Source: Bacillota bacterium
GTDB lineage: Bacteria > Bacillota > Bacilli > Bacillales > Bacillaceae_J
Length of the DNA stretch: 18,149 nt
Direction: 5' to 3'
Assembly (NCBI GenBank): GCA_023457235.1
Contig: JAEWMK010000323.1
Span: forward strand, 1-18,149
Below the pieces are notes generated by a model. It was not told the DNA's origin, did no database searches, and saw only the letters and a list, made by a program, of their open reading frames with translations. Made by a program: the position numbers and the translations under genes. Positions 6,483 through 13,963 of this stretch are shown in pieces (the first letter of the stretch is position 1; the number at the start of each line of letters is the position of its first letter).

Positions 6483-6791
6483 GCTTTCGCATTTCTCTCC
6501 AGCTCCAGCATCCAGCGACTCGTAAACTTCACTCATCTCCCTACGATAAGTCAACATCGACTCTCTTCGTTCATCGTGTTTCCTTTATCTCAGTCGATGC
6601 GTTCCAGTTTATACGTCGCTAAACGGATGCTTTCGCATTTCTCTCCAGCTCCAGCATCCAGCGACTCGTAAACTTCACTCATCTCCCTACGATAAGTCAA
6701 CATCGACTCTCTCCGTTCATCGTGTTTCCTTTATCTCAGTCGATGCGTTCCAGTTTATACGTCGCTAAACGGATGCTTTCGCATTTCTCTC
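6483..6791. repeat. 146-bp tandem duplication of a dispersed intergenic element
   Basis: Copy 1 (6483-6628) and copy 2 (6629-6774) differ by one visible base (CTCTTCG versus CTCTCCG), and a 17-base start of a third copy runs to the pdhD stop codon. Each copy contains an element of about 125 bp (6507-6631, 6653-6777) bounded by an imperfect inverted repeat: AGCATCCAGCGAC at one end, and GTCGCT plus GGATGCT at the other. The same element lies in opposite orientation after rnjA (15644-15770). No transposase or open frame belongs to it. Confidence 0.92.
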
Positions 6792-8203
6792 TATTTCACA
6801 ATATGAATCGGGCTTCCAATGGCGACTTCAGCAGCTTCCATTGTAATTTCACCCAATGTTGGATGTGCATGAATCGTTAACGCAATATCTTCTGCGGTCA
6901 TTCCGGCCTCTATCGCCAGTCCTAACTCAGCAATCATATCTGATGCATTTGGTCCAACAATTTGTGCTCCAATGACTAAACCATCCTCTTTACGAGTAAC
7001 AAGCTTCATAAATCCATCAGTTTCGTTTAATGCCAACGCACGCCCATTTGCGCCAAATGGGAATTTAGCCGCGGTTACATCAATGCCTTCATCCTTCGCT
7101 TGTTGTTCAAAATACCCTACTGTTGCACACTCCGGATCTGAAAATACAACGGCAGGAATAGCCTGATAATCAATTTCCGATGGATGACCAGAAATAGCTT
7201 CAGCTGCAATTTTTCCTTCATAAGATGCCTTATGCGCCAGCTGAGGTCCTTCGACAATATCGCCGATTGCGTAAATATTGTTTACAGATGTTCGACATTG
7301 TTTATCGATTTTTATTAATCCACGCTCTGTCAACTCAATGCCTACGTCTTCTAAGCCAATTTCCACTGTATTTGGTTTACGTCCAACTGTAACAAGGAGA
7401 TAATCACCCTCGACAGTTTTTGCTTCACCATTCACTTCGAACGTAACCTTCACACCGTTATCTGATTCTTCAACACCTTTTGCTAAAGCCTTCGTATAGA
7501 TTTCTACAACACCTTTATTTTTAAGCCGTTTTTTCACAACGGATATCATTTGTTTTTCGAAACCATTAAGAATATCATCCATTCCTTCGATTATGGTAAT
7601 CTCACTGCCGAAATTTGCATAGGCTGTGCCTAGTTCAATTCCAATTACGCCGCCACCTATAATAATCAATTTCTTTGGAATTTCGGGCAAAGATAAAGCT
7701 CCGGTAGAATCAAGTACACGTTTTGTAAATTTAAAAGCAGGAAGCTCGATCGGTCTTGAACCAGTTGCGATAATAGCATTTTTAAATTTATAGGTTTGTG
7801 CGGACTTCTCGCTCATGACACGTAACGTGTTACTATCGACGAAATAGGCCTCACCTTTTGCAATTTCAACTTTATTGCCCTTAAGCAATGCCCCAACACC
7901 GCCGGTAAGTTTATTCACAACACTTGCTTTCCATTCTTGAACCTTTGTAAAATCAACTGTAACATTTTCTGCATGAATACCAATATCTCCAGAATGCTTT
8001 GCCGTCTCGTAACGATGTCCTGCTGATATAAGCGCCTACGAAGGAATACAGCCTACATTTAAACAAACTCCGCCTAGATTCTCTTTTTCTACGATCGTTA
8101 CCTTTTGTCCGAGTTGTGCTGCTCTAATGGCAGCAACATAACCACCAGGGCCTGCTCCAACGACAATAGTATCAGTTTCAATGGGAAAATCTCCTACAAC
8201 CAT
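6791..8203 (-). pseudogene. pdhD: Dihydrolipoyl dehydrogenase E3 (pdhD), interrupted by in-frame TAG
   Basis: E3 reoxidises the lipoyl groups of the pyruvate (and other 2-oxo acid) dehydrogenase complexes using FAD and NAD+. The 470-codon frame matches the full family length. It has FAD-binding GAGPGG (17-21), the redox pair C47/C52 in GGVCLNVGCIPS, NAD-binding GGGVIGIE, the second FAD motif YAIGDIV, and the His-Glu region HAHPTLGE near the C-terminus. Codon 56, which encodes the conserved Lys of CIPSK, is TAG (8036-8038) instead of AAG; no other stop or frameshift is seen. A frame starting GTG at 7918 gives 375 residues but lacks the FAD motif and redox cysteines, so it cannot replace E3. 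The gene starts 2 bases after pdhC. Either a recent nonsense mutation or a sequence error. Confidence 0.9.
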
Positions 8204-8205
8204 TT

Positions 8206-9492
8206 TTAAGCCTCCATTATTAATAATTGTGGATCATGTAATAACCGTTTAATATGGTTTAATGCATTTTGTGCTGTTGCTCCATCAATCATTCGGTGGT
8301 CAAAGCTTAATGAGAGGGCAAGTACCGGTGCGACAACAATTTCGCCATTACGTACGACTGGTTTTTCGGCAATTCGACCAATCCCTAAAATCGCTACTTC
8401 CGGATAATTGATAACAGGAGTAAACCACTGACCACCAGCAGATCCAATGTTTGAAATCGTGCAAGATCCGCCCTTCATTTCATCCGGTGCCAGTTTTCCA
8501 TCACGTGCTTTTGTTGCAAGTTCGTTAATTTCGTTTGAAATCGTAAAAATTGATTTTCTATCTGCATCTTTTACAACAGGTACTAACAAACCTTTGTCTG
8601 TATCAGCTGCAATTCCAATATTATAGTAATGCTTGCGAACAATCTCCTGTGCATCGTCATCAATTGATGAATTCAAGTCTGGATACTCTCTTAATGCAGA
8701 TACTAACGCTTTAACAACATAAGGTAAGTATGTCAGTTTTATGCCTTTTTCCTGGGCCACTGCTTTAAATTTCTTTCTATGTGCAACTAAATCTGTAACA
8801 TCGACTTCGTCCATCAACGTAACATGTGGTGCTGTATGTTTTGAATTAACCATTGCCTTGGCAATTGCTTTTCTGATTCTACTCATTTTTTCACGAGTTT
8901 CTGGATATTGGCCAGCTGGAACAGTCTTATTGGCGATGCTTTCCTGTGCTAGTTCTTTTTGATCACTCACATTAGTATTAACAGCACTTACAGGTGCACC
9001 GCCGGAAATGAATCGTTCAATATCCTCTTTCAATACACGACCATTTTCGCCAGATCCCTTTACTTCAGCAATATTAACGCCTTTTTCACGGGCATATTTT
9101 CTCACTGATGGCATCGCAATCACTCGATTATTTGAAGCGGTTGCCTTTGGCGCTTCCGGTGCAGTTTGCGGACTTACTTTATTTTCTGCAACTGGTGCTT
9201 CCTTTTCTACAGATGCAGGTTCTGCAGGCGCTTCGGCTTCACCGTCCCCATATCCTTCGGCGTCAATAGTTACAATCGTGTCCCCTACAACAGCTACCGT
9301 TCCTTCCGATACCTTAACTTCTAACACGGTTCCATCTACTGGAGACGGGATTTCAACAACAGCCTTGTCATTTTGGACTTCACATAGAATATCATCTTCT
9401 TTTACGTTATCTCCAGGCTTTACAAACCATTTGACGATTTCGCCTTCATGGATCCCTTCACCAATATCTGGTAATTTAAATGAAAACGCCAC
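8206..9492 (-). CDS. pdhC: Pyruvate dehydrogenase E2, dihydrolipoamide acetyltransferase
   Basis: A 428-aa core subunit of the PDH complex that transfers the acetyl group from lipoyl-lysine to CoA. Residues 1-77 form one lipoyl domain with K43 in NDKAVVEIP. An Ala/Pro/Glu-rich flexible linker follows (about 83-118). The peripheral-subunit-binding domain is at about 124-162 (MPSVRKYAREKGVN...GRVLKEDI), then a second linker and the catalytic domain (about 200-428) with the active-site H399/D403 in SFDHRMIDGA. The product ends in LLIMEA. There is a single lipoyl domain, typical of Gram-positive E2. It lies 13 bases after pdhB and carries the GGAGGC ribosome binding site of pdhD in its last codons. 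Confidence 0.96.
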   Translation of the reverse strand: MAFSFKLPDIGEGIHEGEIVKWFVKPGDNVKEDDILCEVQNDKAVVEIPSPVDGTVLEVKVSEGTVAVVGDTIVTIDAEGYGDGEAEAPAEPASVEKEAPVAENKVSPQTAPEAPKATASNNRVIAMPSVRKYAREKGVNIAEVKGSGENGRVLKEDIERFISGGAPVSAVNTNVSDQKELAQESIANKTVPAGQYPETREKMSRIRKAIAKAMVNSKHTAPHVTLMDEVDVTDLVAHRKKFKAVAQEKGIKLTYLPYVVKALVSALREYPDLNSSIDDDAQEIVRKHYYNIGIAADTDKGLLVPVVKDADRKSIFTISNEINELATKARDGKLAPDEMKGGSCTISNIGSAGGQWFTPVINYPEVAILGIGRIAEKPVVRNGEIVVAPVLALSLSFDHRMIDGATAQNALNHIKRLLHDPQLLIMEA

Positions 9493-9505
9493 AAATTTTC
9501 CCTCC

Positions 9506-10483
9506 TTAGAAATTGAGAACGACTTTTACTTTTTCAATAATATCTGTGTAATTCGGCAGCCAGACATCTTCTGCCATTGAAAATGGGAATACAGTATCAG
9601 GAGCCGTCACACGCAATACCGGTGCCTCTAAATGTAAAATTGCCCGTTCAGTGATTTCCGCGACTACATTGGCAGCCACACCTGCCTGTTTTTGTGCTTC
9701 TTGAACAACAATGGCCCGATTTGTTTTCTTTACAGATTCAATGATCGTATCGATATCTATTGGACTAATCGTTCTTAAATCTATGACTTCAATATCAATG
9801 CCCTCTTTGGCCAACTCCTCAGCAGCTTTTAAGGAAGAATGTACCATAGCACCGTACGTAACAATTGTAAGATCCTTGCCTTCTCGTTTTACATCAGCTT
9901 TTCCAATTGGAATTGTGTATTCCTCTTCAGGTACCTCCTCACGGAATGAGCGATAAAGCTTCATATGCTCCAAGAAAATGACCGGATCATTATCACGAAT
10001 TGCCGAAATTAATAAACCTTTTGCGTCGTAAGGGGTGGACGGGATGACAACTTTTAAACCAGGCTGCTGCGCTAATAAACCTTCAAGACTATCAGCATGG
10101 AGTTCCGGTGTTTTAACCCCCCCACCGAACGGGGAGCGAACTGTAATAGGTGCTTTAAATGTTCCACCAGAACGATAGCGCATCCTTGCCATCTGTCCAC
10201 TTAATGAATCCATAACCTCATATACAAAGCCAAAAAATTGAATTTCCGGCACAGGTCGAAAGCCCTCAAGCGCAAGGCCTATAGCAAGGCCTCCGATCGC
10301 GGATTCAGCGAGTGGTGTATCAAAGACACGATCCTCCCCAAATTCTTGCTGTAAGCCTTCTGTCGCCCTGAAGACCCCACCATTTACTCCAACATCTTCA
10401 CCAAAGATCAGAACGTTTGAATCGTTTTTTAATTCAGTTCTCATCGCATTAGTGATTGCTTGAATCATTGTCATTTGAGCCAT
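9506..10483 (-). CDS. pdhB: Pyruvate dehydrogenase E1 component, beta subunit
   Basis: A 325-aa transketolase-like subunit which, with PdhA, forms the thiamine-diphosphate E1 enzyme that decarboxylates pyruvate and acetylates E2. The opening AQMTMIQAITNAM, the EDVGVNGGVFRAT segment, the MRYRSGG and FGGGVKTPELHADSLEG region, and the C-terminal domain with RVTAPDTVFPF are typical of the E1 beta family, and length is normal. It is tightly coupled to pdhA (3 bases after its stop), consistent with equal expression of the heterotetramer subunits. No disruption is seen. Confidence 0.96.
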   Translation of the reverse strand: MAQMTMIQAITNAMRTELKNDSNVLIFGEDVGVNGGVFRATEGLQQEFGEDRVFDTPLAESAIGGLAIGLALEGFRPVPEIQFFGFVYEVMDSLSGQMARMRYRSGGTFKAPITVRSPFGGGVKTPELHADSLEGLLAQQPGLKVVIPSTPYDAKGLLISAIRDNDPVIFLEHMKLYRSFREEVPEEEYTIPIGKADVKREGKDLTIVTYGAMVHSSLKAAEELAKEGIDIEVIDLRTISPIDIDTIIESVKKTNRAIVVQEAQKQAGVAANVVAEITERAILHLEAPVLRVTAPDTVFPFSMAEDVWLPNYTDIIEKVKVVLNF

Positions 10484-10486
10484 TGA

Positions 10487-11575
10487 TTATTTCGACTCCT
10501 TTCGTGCATATTCTTCCCTTTGCTCCTTTAGATTGTAAGGAAGGTTTTCATACATAATGTCTATTAAATCAGTAACTTTTTGTTTTGGTGTTTCATCTGT
10601 TTTCTTAATTGCGGCTTTAATTTCTTCTTTGGCCTGTTCGATCACCTTTTCTTCCTCTTCTTTGGACCAAAGACCTTTTCCTTCTAAAAACTTACGGAAT
10701 CTTACGATTGGATCTTTTTTCTCCCACTCATTTGTCAATTCCTCTGTCCGATAACGAGTTGGATCATCCCCAGCCATCGTATGAGGGCCGTAACGGTAGG
10801 TCATAGTTTCTATTAGTGTTGGTCCCTCACCATTAATAGCACGTTCGCGAGCCTCCTTAACAGCAGCATAAACAGCAAGAATATCCATACCATCAACCTG
10901 GATTCCAGGAAAGCCCACAGCAATCGCTTTTTGGGCAATTGTCTTCGCAGCCGTTTGCTTTTCCACCGGTGTTGAAATTGCAAATTGGTTGTTTTGAACA
11001 ACGAAAATTGCAGGTGCATTATAAGCACCGGCAAAATTTAAGCCTTCATAAAAATCACCTTGAGAGGAACCGCCATCTCCTGTATAAGTGATGGCTACCG
11101 CTTTTTTCCCACGTTTCTTTAAACCTAAAGCTACACCAGTAGCTTGAATGATTTGGGCAGCAATAATGATTTGCGGTGGCAAGGCATTTACACCCTCCGG
11201 CATTTGGTTCCCTACATAATGGCCTCTCGAAAATAAAAATGCCTTATGAAGCGGAAGCCCGTGCCAAATAAGCTGTGGCACATCACGATACCCCGGTAAA
11301 ATCCAGTCCTCTTTTTCCAAAGCAAATTGGCTGCCTAATTGCGAAGCTTCTTGACCAGCAGTCGGTGCATAAAAACCAAGTCTTCCTTGACGGTTTAAAG
11401 AAATTGATCTTTGGTCCAATACACGCGTATAAACCATCCGTCTCATTAATTCCTTCAATTGATCATCAGATAGAGCAGGCATGGCCTCTTGATTCACAAT
11501 TTGTCCTTCTTCATTCAAAACTTGAAAAGTTTTAAACATTTCTTCAATTTTGGTTACAATCGTTTTATCTATCAT
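10487..11575 (-). CDS. pdhA: Pyruvate dehydrogenase E1 component, alpha subunit
   Basis: A 362-aa subunit binding thiamine diphosphate, first gene of the pdh operon. The TPP motif runs from GDGGSSQGDFYEG (about 166) to VVQNN (about 196). The phosphorylation-loop-like segment TYRYGPHTMAGDDPTRYR is present, and the N-terminal MRRMVYTRVLDQRS and GFYAPTAGQEASQ segments match Bacillus PdhA closely. The ATG at 11575 is taken as the start because AGAGGTGA lies eight bases upstream. An in-frame GTG at 11584 falls inside that Shine-Dalgarno and would leave no ribosome binding site of its own. The leader upstream is unusually long (see the promoter entries). Confidence 0.95.
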   Translation of the reverse strand: MIDKTIVTKIEEMFKTFQVLNEEGQIVNQEAMPALSDDQLKELMRRMVYTRVLDQRSISLNRQGRLGFYAPTAGQEASQLGSQFALEKEDWILPGYRDVPQLIWHGLPLHKAFLFSRGHYVGNQMPEGVNALPPQIIIAAQIIQATGVALGLKKRGKKAVAITYTGDGGSSQGDFYEGLNFAGAYNAPAIFVVQNNQFAISTPVEKQTAAKTIAQKAIAVGFPGIQVDGMDILAVYAAVKEARERAINGEGPTLIETMTYRYGPHTMAGDDPTRYRTEELTNEWEKKDPIVRFRKFLEGKGLWSKEEEEKVIEQAKEEIKAAIKKTDETPKQKVTDLIDIMYENLPYNLKEQREEYARKESK

Positions 11576-11638
11576 GACTTTCACCTCTTCATATCGATCG
11601 TTTTCAAAAGAAACGGTAACTACTTCTATTCATACAGA

Positions 11639-11667
11639 ATTATATTACCCACAATTACTATTCAACT
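11639..11667 (-). promoter_or_regulatory. Possible second pdhA promoter
   Basis: A perfect TATAAT (11639-11644 on the minus strand) lies about 65 bp upstream of pdhA. The best -35 at 18 bp is TAGTTG, and TTGAAT lies at only 15 bp. It would give a short leader. Weak evidence because the region is AT-rich. Confidence 0.3.
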
Positions 11668-11835
11668 ATTCCATTAGCATTCCACAAAAACCTATATATT
11701 CGTTATGTATCCCTCCCCAAAATTTATGTATTACAAAATCCGAAAACTACAATACTACAGTAAACAATGTAAAAAATTCTAATATTCACTGTTGAAACAA
11801 CCGTCTAAATCCTTATATTTCAACTTTACATCATT

Positions 11836-11865
11836 AGTATAGTGGTAAACTGTGATACACGTCAA
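11836..11865 (-). promoter_or_regulatory. Main candidate promoter of the pdhABCD operon
   Basis: TTGACG (11860-11865), an 18-bp spacer and TATACT (11836-11841) on the minus strand give a good sigma-A promoter. Transcription would begin near 11829, leaving a leader of about 255 nt before pdhA. The stretch 11585-11978 holds no gene. I see no known riboswitch fold or strong hairpin in the leader. Confidence 0.6.
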
Positions 11866-11923
11866 TTTTTCTGTATTAATATATTTAATATTCCTGTCCC
11901 ACATCATTTGGATTTGTTTACAT

Positions 11924-11967
11924 AAAAAAAGCCCACTCGAAAGTGAACGCCACTTTCCAAGTAGACT
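11924..11967 (-). terminator. Terminator of ykyA
   Basis: On the minus strand a long stem (GAAAGTG/CACTTTC core at 11939-11945 and 11951-11957, extended by a GU-containing lower stem to 11930 and 11967) with a 5-base loop is followed by CTTTTTTTATG. It lies just downstream of the ykyA stop and upstream of the pdh promoter. Confidence 0.85.
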
Positions 11968-11978
11968 TTATTAAGGAG

Positions 11979-12641
11979 TTATTTTGCTGTATCATCAAAA
12001 ACAACATTCAAATCTGCAGCAAGATAAAACTCTTTTTTCTTTTTATTGTATGTATCTGTTAATTCATTAAACCTTTCATTTTCCTTCACAACATTATCAT
12101 ACATCTCATTTATTTTTTTAACTTGCATTTCAAGCTGTTCTAATGTCAGTTCCTCTTTTTGGAACATTTCATATAATTCACGGTCCAATGCAATTGCATT
12201 TTTATAATTTTTATAAAGCTTGTCATAGGAATCGTAACGTTGATTCATAACCTTTAATAAATCTTCAGCATTGGTTTTCGCCTTTTCATCTTTAAGTTTT
12301 TTTACTTTTGATTCTGTTAATAAAAACTCTTTTTTAGACGATTCAATACTTTCTTTTTCTTTTTCAATCCTTGATTCACGTTCATTTACAACCTCTATAG
12401 CCTCTTGGGATAACCCTTTGATTTGTTCGAATTCAGACATCCCAAGCTTAATGATTTTTTCATATATTGTTTGTTCTTTTTTTTCAAGTTCAACGAGTGG
12501 CTGTTGCTGCTTTTCAAAATCAGCTTCCAATCCAACCGCATTTTCTAAATGAGTAAATATTTCTTCTTCAGCCGACCTGCCACAACCCGATAATAGTGCA
12601 ATACATAAGATTACAAATAAAAAATTTTTCAAAAAGTACAA
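11979..12641 (-). CDS. ykyA: YkyA-type coiled-coil lipoprotein (putative cell-wall binding)
   Basis: A 220-aa predicted lipoprotein with signal peptide and lipobox LLSGC (C20). The mature protein is almost entirely charged and helical with heptad-like Leu/Ile spacing (for example LEKKEQTIYEKIIKLGMSEF and EELTLEQLEMQVKKINEMYD), indicating long coiled coils. There is no catalytic motif. It matches the YkyA family (putative cell-wall-binding lipoprotein), and B. subtilis ykyA has the same place between defB and pdhA. Function is not established. The start appears to be TTG at 12641, nine bases after AAGGAGG; a second TTG at 12632 (MKNFLF) would also give a signal peptide. The gene is divergent from def and ends at its own terminator. 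Confidence 0.8.
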   Translation of the reverse strand: MYFLKNFLFVILCIALLSGCGRSAEEEIFTHLENAVGLEADFEKQQQPLVELEKKEQTIYEKIIKLGMSEFEQIKGLSQEAIEVVNERESRIEKEKESIESSKKEFLLTESKVKKLKDEKAKTNAEDLLKVMNQRYDSYDKLYKNYKNAIALDRELYEMFQKEELTLEQLEMQVKKINEMYDNVVKENERFNELTDTYNKKKKEFYLAADLNVVFDDTAK

Positions 12642-12835
12642 TGGCTTGCTCCTCCTTGTCTCAAAATATTATTATAAGTTCTTGTGTTTCGAATAACAAC
12701 CAGAATACTGTAAATTTTGCCTTTATTTAATACTATAGTATGCGCTTGTCCAATTAAATAGTCTTTTTTCTAATAGGAAAAAATGTGCTAAACTATACTT
12801 ACTTACCAATTGGGAAACATAGGAGGAGACAATAA

Positions 12836-13384
12836 TTGATTACGATGGATGATATTGTCCGTGAAGGACATCCGACATTACGAGAAAAAGCCGCAGAAGT
12901 AGTCTTGCCTGCTTCAAAGGAAGATAAAGAAACTTTAAAAAAAATGATTGAATTTGTTATCAATAGCCAAGATCCAGACATCTCTTCTAAATATGGATTG
13001 CGTCCAGGAATTGGACTTGCGGCACCGCAGCTCGGGATTTCCAAAAGAATGATTGCTATTCACGTTGATGATGATGATGAATTATATAGCTATGCATTGT
13101 TTAATCCGAAAATTGTCAGTCACTCGACTCAAAAAAGTTATTTAGCCGGCGGTGAAGGCTGTTTATCTGTTGATCGCGAAGTACAAGGGCTTGTTCCAAG
13201 ATATGCAAAAATTACTGTAAAAGCGGTTGATTTAGAAGGCAAAGAAATTAAAATCCGATTAAAAGGATTGCCTGCCATTGTTTTTCAACATGAGATTGAT
13301 CATTTGAACGGAATCATGTTTTACGACCACATCAATCAAGATGACCCATTCCAAGAACTTGAGGATGCGATTGTTATAGAATAA
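12836..13384 (+). CDS. def: Peptide deformylase
   Basis: A metalloenzyme that removes the formyl group from the N-terminal methionine of new proteins. The 182-aa product has all three motifs: GIGLAAPQ (58-65), EGCLS (107-111) and HEIDH (152-156). The metal ligands are C109, H152 and H156, with catalytic E153. It belongs to the longer Gram-positive (type 2) class with an insertion near residues 40-55, like B. subtilis DefB/YkrB. The start is TTG at 12836: GGAGGAG precedes it by 7 bases, and MITMDDIVREGHP aligns with B. subtilis MITMENIVRDGHP. The internal ATG at 12845 is too far from the ribosome binding site. A strong terminator follows. Confidence 0.96.
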   Translation: MITMDDIVREGHPTLREKAAEVVLPASKEDKETLKKMIEFVINSQDPDISSKYGLRPGIGLAAPQLGISKRMIAIHVDDDDELYSYALFNPKIVSHSTQKSYLAGGEGCLSVDREVQGLVPRYAKITVKAVDLEGKEIKIRLKGLPAIVFQHEIDHLNGIMFYDHINQDDPFQELEDAIVIE

Positions 13385-13408
13385 TAAGTGACATGCATGA
13401 ATTACAAA

Positions 13409-13440
13409 AAGGCTGACATTTTTTATGTCAGCCTTTTATT
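13409..13440 (+). terminator. Terminator of def
   Basis: A perfect 11-bp stem AAGGCTGACAT/ATGTCAGCCTT (13409-13419, 13425-13435) with loop TTTTT is followed by TTATT, 25 bases after the def stop. Confidence 0.9.
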
Positions 13441-13543
13441 ATGCCGTTTCCATTAACCCCCATGAAACAAAAAAGGGATATTACACATAATAAGATCAAA
13501 TAAAAAAACAGTATAAAAAACATGAGAACGGAGATGAATGTAT

Positions 13544-13615
13544 ATGTTCAAGCGATTAAAAGAACGAATTAGAGCACATATGAAGGATTTATTTGGTCGA
13601 AAAACGATAGCTTAG
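13544..13615 (+). CDS. Possible 23-residue basic amphipathic peptide
   Basis: An ATG at 13544 opens 23 codons ending in TAG. It is preceded by GGAGATGA eight to ten bases upstream, and the peptide opens MFKRLKERIRAHMKDLFG. Hydrophobic residues F2, L5, I9, M13 and L16/F17 recur every three to four positions. K/R residues fill the other faces (eight basic, two acidic), as in membrane-surface-binding helices. It sits between the def terminator and the rpoY promoter, where B. subtilis has ykrA. I do not recognise the sequence, and a chance frame of this size is possible. An overlapping frame from the ATG at 13535 gives only 12 residues. Confidence 0.4.
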   Translation: MFKRLKERIRAHMKDLFGRKTIA

Positions 13616-13677
13616 TGCTTTAATATAGAATATTTCGGATCAAAATTGCACCAAAATTAAGCTTTTATAGAAAAAAA

Positions 13678-13706
13678 ATGAAAAAGATTTAAATTTCCGC
13701 TATAAT
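13678..13706 (+). promoter_or_regulatory. Putative rpoY-rnjA promoter
   Basis: TATAAT (13701-13706) has ATGAAA (13678-13683, four of six matches to consensus) 17 bp upstream. It lies about 45 bp before rpoY. Confidence 0.55.
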
Positions 13707-13750
13707 GAACAAAGATAATTATTTGGAAAAGGCAAGGAGAGATTGTTAGG

Positions 13751-13960
13751 ATGATTTATAAAGTATTTTTTCAAGAGATAAAAACTGAAGTGCCCGTTCG
13801 GGAACGTACAAAAACAATTTATGTAGAAGCAGAATCAGAAAGAGATGTACGGACTAAATTAGCGGAAAAAAAATATAATATTGAATTTATTCAAAAGCTT
13901 GATAAGGCTCATCTAGAGTATGAAAAGCGATCCGAAAACTTTGTATTGGAGAATGTATAG
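13751..13960 (+). CDS. rpoY: RNA polymerase epsilon subunit
   Basis: A 69-aa small accessory subunit of Firmicute RNA polymerase (formerly YkzG, DUF1447). The opening MIYKVFFQE, the central TIYVEAESERDVRTKLAEKKYNIEFI, and the position directly before rnjA are diagnostic. It probably binds core polymerase near the beta-prime jaw. The ribosome binding site AAGGAGAG lies upstream with somewhat long spacing. Its TAG stop is three bases before the rnjA ATG, so the two genes are almost certainly co-transcribed and translationally coupled, as in B. subtilis. Confidence 0.95.
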   Translation: MIYKVFFQEIKTEVPVRERTKTIYVEAESERDVRTKLAEKKYNIEFIQKLDKAHLEYEKRSENFVLENV

Positions 13961-13963
13961 GTT

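Noticed and set aside
6342..6671. 109-codon open frame running through slp's end and the tandem repeat
   Set aside because: It overlaps the slp 3' end and is made of the non-coding 146-bp repeat. There is no ribosome binding site and no recognisable protein.
6791..7918. A separate 375-residue oxidoreductase gene starting at GTG 7918
   Set aside because: It is the 3' part of the 470-codon pdhD frame. It has no ribosome binding site at the GTG, and it lacks the FAD-binding and redox-cysteine region.
8036..8038. Pyrrolysine or other programmed recoding of the pdhD TAG
   Set aside because: Pyl genes are not expected in Bacillaceae, the position is a plain Lys in homologues, and TAG is an ordinary stop in neighbouring genes.
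9008..9580. 190-codon open frame on the plus strand
   Set aside because: It is antisense to pdhC and the end of pdhB, whose protein matches are unambiguous. Its Ser/Thr-rich composition mirrors the Ala/Glu-rich linker of E2.
11586..11610. Catabolite-response element (cre) before pdhA
   Set aside because: TGAAAACGATCGAT fits only the left half of the cre consensus and fails at the right-hand positions. Kept only as a remark.
12730..12741. Perfect palindrome ATACTATAGTAT between ykyA and def
   Set aside because: It is AT-rich and built of promoter-like hexamers. No well-spaced -35 supports a promoter and no known operator matches.
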